Shown one piece after another: positions 5,256 to 10,024 of a stretch of 10,024 bases of DNA (position 1 is its first letter; each line of letters starts with the position of its first letter). A program made the translations under genes and the position numbers. The DNA is from DATKCN01 sp035513175. Lineage in GTDB: Bacteria > Chloroflexota > Chloroflexia > Thermomicrobiales > CFX8. Under the pieces are notes generated by a model. The model searched no databases and had not been told where the DNA came from. It worked only from the letters and a program-made list of their open reading frames with translations. The DNA is taken from assembly GCA_035513175.1 (NCBI GenBank), contig DATKCN010000339.1, positions 1 to 10,024 on the forward strand, read 5' to 3'.

Positions 5256-7046
5256 TCACAGCCCCCAGAACAGATAAATGTACAGCGGCGTCAGAATCGC
5301 CAGGATCACGTTCAGCGCGCCGCCGACCCGCACGAAGTCGACGAAGCGGTAGCCGCCGGGGCCGTAGACCATCGTGTTCGTCTGATACCCCGTTGGCGTG
5401 GTGAAGCTGGTCGAGGCGGCGAACATGATCGCCAGCACGAACGCGCGCGGGTCCAGCTCCAGCGTCACGGCGGTTGCTATGCCGACTGGGACCATGACGA
5501 CGACCGAGGCGTTGTTGGAGATGAACTCGGTCAACACCGCCGTCAGCGCATAGAAGATCATCAGCACGATCAGGTCCGGCACGTAGCGCGCCGACGCGGT
5601 CGCCAGGTCGGCCAGCAGCCGCGCCGCGCCGGTGCGCTCCAGCGCGATGCCCAGCGGGATCATGCCGGCCAGCAGCAGGATCACGTCCCAGCGGATCGAC
5701 TCGTGCAGCTCGGTCATGCGCAGGCAGCCGGTCAGCACCATCAGCACACTGCCCGTCACGGCCGTCACCAGGATCGGCTGGCCGAAGGCCGCGACGATCA
5801 CCACCCCGGCCACGATCGCCAGCGCGATCGGGATCCTGCTGGTGCGGAATGACTCCAGCCGCGTTTCCTCGGTGACGATGAAGCCGGGGCGTCGCTTGAT
5901 CAGCTCGAACACCTCCTGATCGCCCGCCAGCAGCAGCGTGTCGCCAAACGCCAGCCGCACCTTGCCCAGCCGCTCGTGGATCACCTGTCCCTGCTTGCGG
6001 ATGGCGATCACGGTGGCGTTGTAGCGGTTGCGGAAGTAGCTCGATTCGAGCGTGCGGCCGACCAGGTCCGAGTTCGGCCCGATCACGACCTCCAGCACCC
6101 CGCGCTCCTCATCCTCGTCCGGCTCGTCGTCATCGTTCAGCCGCGCGACCGGCTCCACCTCCAGCCCCTCGATTTCGTTGACGCGCATGAGCTGGTCCGG
6201 GCTGGCGACAACCGTCAGGATGTCCCCTTCGAGCAGGATCGTCCGGCCCGAAATGTTGCCGATTCGCCGTCCCTCACGCTGGATCGCGCGCACCTGCATG
6301 TCGTAGCGGTCGCCCAGATGGCTCTCCGCCAGCGACTTCCCTGCCAGCCCGGAGCCGGGCAGCACCACGATGTCGCTCTGAAAGTCCGAGACCTGATAGC
6401 GGGATGCTACCTCCGGCGCCGTCTCGCGGTCCGGCAGCAACCGGCGCCCGGCGACGATCAGGTAGATCGCGCCGGTGGCGAAGACCAACGCGCCGATGTG
6501 GCTGAACTCGAACATGCTGAAGCCCTCGCGCCCATCCCGGTCCAGCAGCGAGCTGGCGAGGATGTTGGTCGAGGTGCCGATCAGGGTCATTACCCCGGCC
6601 ATCTGCGAGGCATACGAGAGCGGGATCAGCAACCGCGACGGCGGGCGCTTGTGATGGCGCGAGAGGGCGATCACCGGCGGGATCAGGATGGCGACGGCGG
6701 CGGTGTTGTTGATGAAGGCGGAGAAGGGCGCGACGATCAGCATGACCGCCAGCAGTTGCCGCACCTCGCCGTCCCCCGCGTGGCGGATCATGCGGCGGGT
6801 GAGCAGGTTGATCGCCCCCGTGCGCTGCACCCCGCCGGCCAGGATGAATACCGCCAGCACCGTGATCGTTGCCGGATGCGCGAAGCCGGATATCGCCTCC
6901 TCGGCCGTCACGTCGAGCACCGGACCCAACACCAGGATCGTCGCCATGACCGAGAGCGCGACGAAGTCGAGCGGGAAGCGGTCGAGCACGAAGCCCACGA
7001 GCGCCAGCAGCAGGATGCCGAAGACGATCGCAATCTCAACGGTCAT
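5256..7046 (-). CDS. SLC13/DASS-type anion transporter with two internal RCK_C (TrkA_C) domains
   Basis: The 596-residue inner-membrane protein has the two inverted halves of the divalent anion/sodium symporter family, separated by a soluble middle. The N-half (about 1-200) carries the helix-hairpin motif N-N-T-A-A-V-A-I-L-I-P-P (113-124) and S/T-N signature G-T-S-T-N (157-161). The C-half (about 403-596) carries S-N-N-A-S-V-V-V-M-V-P-V (510-521) and T-T-P-T-G-Y-Q-T-N (549-557). Between them are two RCK_C-type domains, about 218-292 and 317-388, joined by a very acidic linker (NDDDEPDEDEER, 304-315). Such proteins (often called SAC1 or YfbS-like) probably move sulfate, dicarboxylates or other anions with Na+; substrate cannot be named here. 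The start ATG at 7046 matches the family N-terminus, though its ribosome binding site is weak. It may be read with the PIG-L gene 107 bp upstream. Confidence 0.95.
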   Translation of the reverse strand: MTVEIAIVFGILLLALVGFVLDRFPLDFVALSVMATILVLGPVLDVTAEEAISGFAHPATITVLAVFILAGGVQRTGAINLLTRRMIRHAGDGEVRQLLAVMLIVAPFSAFINNTAAVAILIPPVIALSRHHKRPPSRLLIPLSYASQMAGVMTLIGTSTNILASSLLDRDGREGFSMFEFSHIGALVFATGAIYLIVAGRRLLPDRETAPEVASRYQVSDFQSDIVVLPGSGLAGKSLAESHLGDRYDMQVRAIQREGRRIGNISGRTILLEGDILTVVASPDQLMRVNEIEGLEVEPVARLNDDDEPDEDEERGVLEVVIGPNSDLVGRTLESSYFRNRYNATVIAIRKQGQVIHERLGKVRLAFGDTLLLAGDQEVFELIKRRPGFIVTEETRLESFRTSRIPIALAIVAGVVIVAAFGQPILVTAVTGSVLMVLTGCLRMTELHESIRWDVILLLAGMIPLGIALERTGAARLLADLATASARYVPDLIVLMIFYALTAVLTEFISNNASVVVMVPVGIATAVTLELDPRAFVLAIMFAASTSFTTPTGYQTNTMVYGPGGYRFVDFVRVGGALNVILAILTPLYIYLFWGL

Positions 7047-7070
7047 CGCAACGCCCGACGCCCTTCTGGA

Positions 7071-7086
7071 GCCGGGAGGTCCCGGC
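7071..7086. promoter_or_regulatory. Perfect palindrome upstream of the SLC13 gene
   Basis: GCCGGGA-gg-TCCCGGC has 7-nt arms around a 2-nt centre and sits 25-40 nt before the SLC13 ATG. The size and position fit an operator or a 5'-leader hairpin, but no regulator family is recognised from the sequence, and GC-rich palindromes arise by chance in such genomes. Confidence 0.3.
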
Positions 7087-7153
7087 CGTCACGCTCGGCG
7101 CGGGTAGTATGCGGTCGCGGGGCGGTGAAGCGCCAGTGATCGGCGAAACGGGG

Positions 7154-8047
7154 CTACAGCCCAGCCAGCAAGCCGTCCAGCAACGGCGCCTGCTCGTCGC
7201 CGGACGTGCGCGCCGGCCAGCCGAGCGTGAAGTACTCCTGACTCATGATCTGCCGCATCAGCTCGGCCGGCACGCGCTCGAACAGTGAGTCGCCGCCGAA
7301 CTGCGTGCGGTGACACTCGAACGCCCTGTTCTTCGCGTCCACGTGCGCGGAGACATCGATGCGAATGTGCAGCTCGTCATCCTCCGACCCGACCCCGGCC
7401 TCCTCGAACCGCTCGAACATCGTCACGTCGTCCCCTTGCGCGGCCAGCGCGTCGCGCATCTGCCGGAACGCGGAGCGGGGCAGCGCGACGTAGGCCAGCC
7501 GCGCCGCCTGCCAGGACGGGCCAAGCTCCGGCGCGAAAGCCTCGTCAGCCGCCGCGCGCAACGCCGCGACGGAGTGGTGGTGGATCGCGATGTGGTCCGG
7601 ATGGCCGTAGGCGCCGGTCGGGTCGAAGGTCACGATCACGCTCGGACGCTCGGCGCGGATGACGCCGGTCAGCCGGTGAACAACCTCGTCGGATGGCGCG
7701 TTGACGTAGGCCCGTTCGTCCGCGTTGTCAGCCGTCCCGACCATGCCGGAGTCCCGGTAGCCGAGCAGGATGACTTCGCTGATGCCGAGGGCAGCCGCCG
7801 CGCAGCGCAGCTCCCCCTCGCGCACGTCGCCCAGTGTTTCTGGCGTCGCCAGCGCGGCATCGCTGATCTCGCCGACCTCGCCCCGCGTGGCGCAGACCAG
7901 CACAACCCGCGAACCGGCCGCCGCGTAGCGCGCGAACGTGCCGCCGCTGCCGAACGCTTCATCGTCGGGGTGCGCGAATGTGGCGAGAATCGTCGGGGGG
8001 CTCGAGTGGAAAGTGGAAAGTCGAACGTGCGCTTCGGATTCACCCAT
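7154..8047 (-). CDS. PIG-L (LmbE-like) family zinc-dependent deacetylase/amidase
   Basis: Taking the ATG at 8047, the product is 297 residues; a GTG at 8068 would add 7. The fold's metal and catalytic signature A-H-P-D-D-E lies at 25-30, and the second motif G-A-Y-G-H-P-D-H-I-A-I-H-H spans 145-157. By comparison with MshB/Mca, His26, Asp29 and His152 should bind Zn2+, with Asp28 and His149 catalytic. The segment Y-R-D-S-G-M (97-102) is typical of the mycothiol-related branch (MshB, deacetylating GlcNAc-inositol, and Mca, cleaving mycothiol conjugates). The function here may differ, as PIG-L enzymes act on many N-acetyl sugars. No signal peptide is present, so it should be cytosolic. The gene lies 70 bp after the PPOX gene in the same direction. 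Its first ~18 residues precede the conserved core and contain a DNA heptamer repeat, so the N-terminus is less certain. Confidence 0.93.
   Translation of the reverse strand: MGESEAHVRLSTFHSSPPTILATFAHPDDEAFGSGGTFARYAAAGSRVVLVCATRGEVGEISDAALATPETLGDVREGELRCAAAALGISEVILLGYRDSGMVGTADNADERAYVNAPSDEVVHRLTGVIRAERPSVIVTFDPTGAYGHPDHIAIHHHSVAALRAAADEAFAPELGPSWQAARLAYVALPRSAFRQMRDALAAQGDDVTMFERFEEAGVGSEDDELHIRIDVSAHVDAKNRAFECHRTQFGGDSLFERVPAELMRQIMSQEYFTLGWPARTSGDEQAPLLDGLLAGL
8005..8021. repeat. Short heptamer repeat (AGTGGAA, about 2.4 copies) in the N-terminal codons of PIG-L gene
   Basis: AGTGGAA-AGTGGAA-AGT on the plus strand (ACTTTCC-type on the coding strand) encodes the variable L-S-T-F-H-S stretch just before the conserved PIG-L core. 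It is the third distinct heptamer array in the window. A one-unit gain or loss would shift the frame if translation starts upstream of it. Confidence 0.7.
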
Positions 8048-8117
8048 CGTCTCTGGCGGTCCCCCCACTCATGCACGTTCCACGTGTCTCTCGCGACGTT
8101 ATGGTCCCGCTCGCTGC

Positions 8118-8513
8118 CTACCCGGACGCAATGACCCGCGTCGGCTCAACGTAGCAGATGATGCGGCTTTCGTCCGGCCTGTGGTTGGGGTAGACCTCGA
8201 CGCCCATATAGTCCCTGGCGAGCTTATCGATGTGGGCGTCCGCGCCGTCGGTCGCGACCTTCCTGACCGTGCCACGAATCTCCATCCAGCGGAACGCGTC
8301 GTCCGGATCGGTGACGAGCACGGTCACCTTCGGACGCTCCTGCATGTTCAGGTGCTTGCGGCGGCCCTGGGCGGTGTTAACCCTCACATGCGTGCCGTCC
8401 AAGTCGGCCCAGACCGGATGCACCTGCGGCTGCCCGTCCGGCTGGATGGTTGCCAGCGACACCAGGATCGGGCGGTCCAGCAGGTCGCGATACTCCGTGG
8501 GAATTGTCGCCAT
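8118..8513 (-). CDS. PPOX-class split-barrel flavin/F420-dependent enzyme
   Basis: I take the ATG at 8513 (131 residues, starting M-A-T-I-P). An ATG at 8582 would add 23 residues unlike the family. The start at 8513 has AGAGAGG about 11 nt upstream. The chain follows the pyridoxamine-5'-phosphate-oxidase-like split barrel: L-V-S-L-A-T-I-Q-P-D-G-Q-P-Q-V-H-P-V-W (17-35), then N-T-A-Q-G-R-R-K-H-L-N (46-56) with the Arg/Lys typical of F420 or FMN phosphate binding, and P-K-V-T-V-L-V (61-67) before E-I-R-G-T-V (78-83). Short proteins of this pattern are usually called PPOX-class F420-dependent enzymes, which reduce varied substrates such as biliverdin or aflatoxin-like compounds. The cofactor (F420 or FMN) cannot be settled by eye. 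It is first in a minus-strand row with PIG-L and SLC13. Confidence 0.9.
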   Translation of the reverse strand: MATIPTEYRDLLDRPILVSLATIQPDGQPQVHPVWADLDGTHVRVNTAQGRRKHLNMQERPKVTVLVTDPDDAFRWMEIRGTVRKVATDGADAHIDKLARDYMGVEVYPNHRPDESRIICYVEPTRVIASG

Positions 8514-8806
8514 AGGTCGATGAACCTCTCTCAATGCGAAACGATTATCCTGAGTACGCAACGCCCGATGAGGGCACTTCATTCCAGCGCTCCGGCATTA
8601 GATGCCTGCCCGCGCCAGCTGCTGAGACGGAAGTTCAGCGCCCCTGAAACGAGATATCCGGTCCGAACGAACGACGCTTCGAGCGCGGCGCGACAACTCG
8701 GCGCACCATCTCCCGCCGATGCCACCATGACCCACGCGCCACGGGGTTCTGACACGGCTTGCGTGCGCTATTATCAGCGTGAGGTCGACCACAGTCTGAA
8801 TTGAGC
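8514..8806. other. Divergent intergenic region between PPOX gene and ATPase regulator
   Basis: These 293 bp show no supported gene. The open frames crossing it lack family motifs and overlap the neighbours. It is less GC-rich near both ends, as expected of promoters. On the minus strand GATAAT (8544-8549) would place a transcript start about 25 nt before the PPOX ATG, but no matching -35 is visible. The plus-strand promoter candidate is listed separately. Confidence 0.5.
8747..8774 (+). promoter_or_regulatory. Weak candidate promoter of the ATPase regulator
   Basis: TTCTGA (8747-8752) and TATTAT (8769-8774) are 16 nt apart. The -10 matches the sigma-70 consensus at five of six bases, while the -35 matches at about three. 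A start near 8781 would leave a ~26-nt leader before the ATG at 8807. Confidence 0.3.
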
Positions 8807-10024
8807 ATGCGCATGCCAGCCGTTACTCCGGGGCCTCCGCGCCATCTTCCTGCTCCGCTGACGCCGATCATCGGGCGAGAGGACGAGGTCGAAACAGTCT
8901 GTCATCTGCTGCATCGGGATGCGGCGCGCCTGCTGACGCTGACCGGCCCTGGCGGAGTCGGAAAGACGCGGCTCGCGCTGGAGTGCGCTGGACGATTGTC
9001 GGACGCGTACCCGGATGGCGTGCTGTTCGTCTCGCTGGCTCCGATCACAGTTCCGGAGCAGGTCGCCGTCGCGGTGGCGCAGGCGCTCGGGATGCGAGCG
9101 GGGCGTGACAAGTCTCTAACGACCAGCCTGCTCGAAACCATCGCGGACCGGCGCATGCTCCTCGTTCTGGACAACTTCGAGCACGTGCTGGATGCAGCTG
9201 ACCTTGTCGTACTTCTGCTTTCCCGCTGTCCCTCCCTGTGCGTTCTCGCGACCAGCCGCGCTCGGCTGCGCGTGCGGGGCGAGTATGAATTCGCGCTTGC
9301 TCCGCTCCCCACTCCAGACGCGTCGACGCATACGCTCGAACAGGTGAACGCGAACGCGTCGGTGCGGCTGTTCATCGATCGGGCACGTGAGGTTCGACCC
9401 GACATAATCATGACGGACGCGGACGCGGCGATCATTGCGACCCTATGCCGGCGCCTCGATGGCCTGCCACTGGCTATCGAGCTCGCGGCTGCGCGCGCAA
9501 AGGTGCTGCCGCCACGTGCGCTGCTCGATCGGCTGGAACGGCGGCTTCCGATGCTGACCGGGGGAGCGCGAGACCTGCCGGACCGGCAGCGCACGCTGCG
9601 GGACGCGATCGCCTGGAGCTACGACCTGTTGCGCCCCGAGCAACAAGCGCTCTTCCGCCGGCTGGCCGTCTTTGCTGGTGGCTTCGGCATCGACGCCTCC
9701 GCCGCGCTCATGCCGGAGGCGGATGAAGTGGTGGTGCTGGACAGCATCACGACACTTGCGGAGCAGAGCCTGCTGCGTCAACAGCCGGCGCCATCTCGAA
9801 TCTCATCGGTCGACCAGCCACCGCGCTTCGCGCTGCTCGAGACTATTCGCGAGTACGCCCATGAGCAACTCGAAGCACACCGTGAGACTGACGCCGCGCT
9901 GCGACTGCACGCCGTGTTTTTCGTCGAACTGGCGGCGGGGGCCGCCGCTGACCTGCACGGTCCGCGCCAACTGGAGTGGCTCGAACGGCTGGACGCCGAA
10001 CACAACAATCTGCGCGGCGCGCTC
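8807..10024 (+). CDS. NB-ARC/STAND ATPase transcriptional regulator, LuxR/AfsR-like (partial, 3' end outside window)
   Basis: The frame is open for 406 codons to the window edge. The ATG at 8807 and another at 8813 are both possible; an in-frame stop at 8780-8782 bounds the start. After P-L-T-P-I-I-G-R-E (17-25) come Walker A G-P-G-G-V-G-K-T-R (47-55), Walker B L-L-V-L-D-N-F-E-H (118-126), the sensor motif A-T-S-R-A-R-L-R (148-155), the NB-ARC G-L-P-L motif in G-L-P-L-A-I-E-L-A-A-A-R (219-230), and winged-helix residues L-A-V-F-A-G-G-F (286-293). This is the nucleotide-switch core of STAND regulators. Family members with this opening usually have no N-terminal DNA-binding domain and carry TPR repeats and often a LuxR-type helix-turn-helix at the C-terminus, which here would be outside the window. 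Target genes are unknown; the divergent PPOX gene is the nearest candidate. Confidence 0.93.
   Translation, partial: MRMPAVTPGPPRHLPAPLTPIIGREDEVETVCHLLHRDAARLLTLTGPGGVGKTRLALECAGRLSDAYPDGVLFVSLAPITVPEQVAVAVAQALGMRAGRDKSLTTSLLETIADRRMLLVLDNFEHVLDAADLVVLLLSRCPSLCVLATSRARLRVRGEYEFALAPLPTPDASTHTLEQVNANASVRLFIDRAREVRPDIIMTDADAAIIATLCRRLDGLPLAIELAAARAKVLPPRALLDRLERRLPMLTGGARDLPDRQRTLRDAIAWSYDLLRPEQQALFRRLAVFAGGFGIDASAALMPEADEVVVLDSITTLAEQSLLRQQPAPSRISSVDQPPRFALLETIREYAHEQLEAHRETDAALRLHAVFFVELAAGAAADLHGPRQLEWLERLDAEHNNLRGAL

Noticed and set aside
5976..7139. Plus-strand open frame of 387 codons opposite the SLC13 gene
   Set aside because: Arg/Asp/His-rich translation is typical of the antisense of a GC-rich membrane protein; the minus-strand SLC13 motifs are unambiguous.
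8598..8871. Small minus-strand genes in the PPOX/ATPase gap
   Set aside because: No ribosome site or family motif, and they overlap the promoter region and the ATPase start.
8902..9594. Minus-strand frame of 230 codons opposite the ATPase regulator
   Set aside because: Ser/Arg-rich low-complexity translation; the plus strand has Walker A, Walker B and GLPL motifs in one open frame.

Overview
The window is GC-rich and densely coded, with start and stop codons often close together or overlapping. The best guess at origin is a Chloroflexota (Thermomicrobia-like) or related actinobacterium-like genome. This rests on several features that commonly co-occur there: a large LuxR/AfsR-type ATPase regulator opening with a P-L-T-P-x-I-G-R-E motif, an ECF sigma factor paired with a membrane-anchored PD40 propeller protein, an F420/PPOX-type small flavoenzyme, a mycothiol-enzyme-like PIG-L deacetylase, and short GTAGGGGC palindromic repeats between genes. 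The assignment is inference; there is no rRNA, tRNA or phylogenetic marker in the window.

Left region (1-3616, all minus strand). An FRG-domain protein (2735-3616) lies upstream of an ECF sigma factor (1954-2538), separated by a 196-bp gap that holds a 4-copy heptamer array. The sigma factor overlaps by 11 bp a long membrane protein that runs off the window edge (1-1964). That protein has a cytoplasmic head, one membrane helix, a seven-motif PD40 propeller and a C-terminal LolA/RseB-like region. It looks like the sigma factor's membrane-bound sensor or anti-sigma partner.

Middle region (3737-7046). A tandem universal stress protein (plus strand) converges on an SLC13-type carrier with two internal RCK_C domains (minus strand). 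The 541 bp between them is almost entirely repeats. The same four-block module (heptamers, a G-rich spacer, a GTAGGGGCC palindrome, a CCGGACCGA/TGTCGTGACGGC block) begins 6 nt after each of the two stop codons, in inverted orientation. An additional exact 44-nt copy of one palindrome, a 27-28 bp tandem repeat, a terminator-like hairpin and a 15-bp stem-loop lie inside.

Right region (7154-10024). A PIG-L deacetylase and a PPOX-fold small flavoprotein are on the minus strand, with the same direction as the SLC13 gene and short gaps, so the three may be one transcription unit. A divergent NB-ARC/STAND ATPase regulator starts at 8807 and runs off the right edge.

No CRISPR array, transposase, tRNA or rRNA was seen. 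No complete new biological system can be claimed. The strongest unusual items are the nested inverted repeat between the two convergent genes and the sigma factor/PD40-RseB-like sensor pair.
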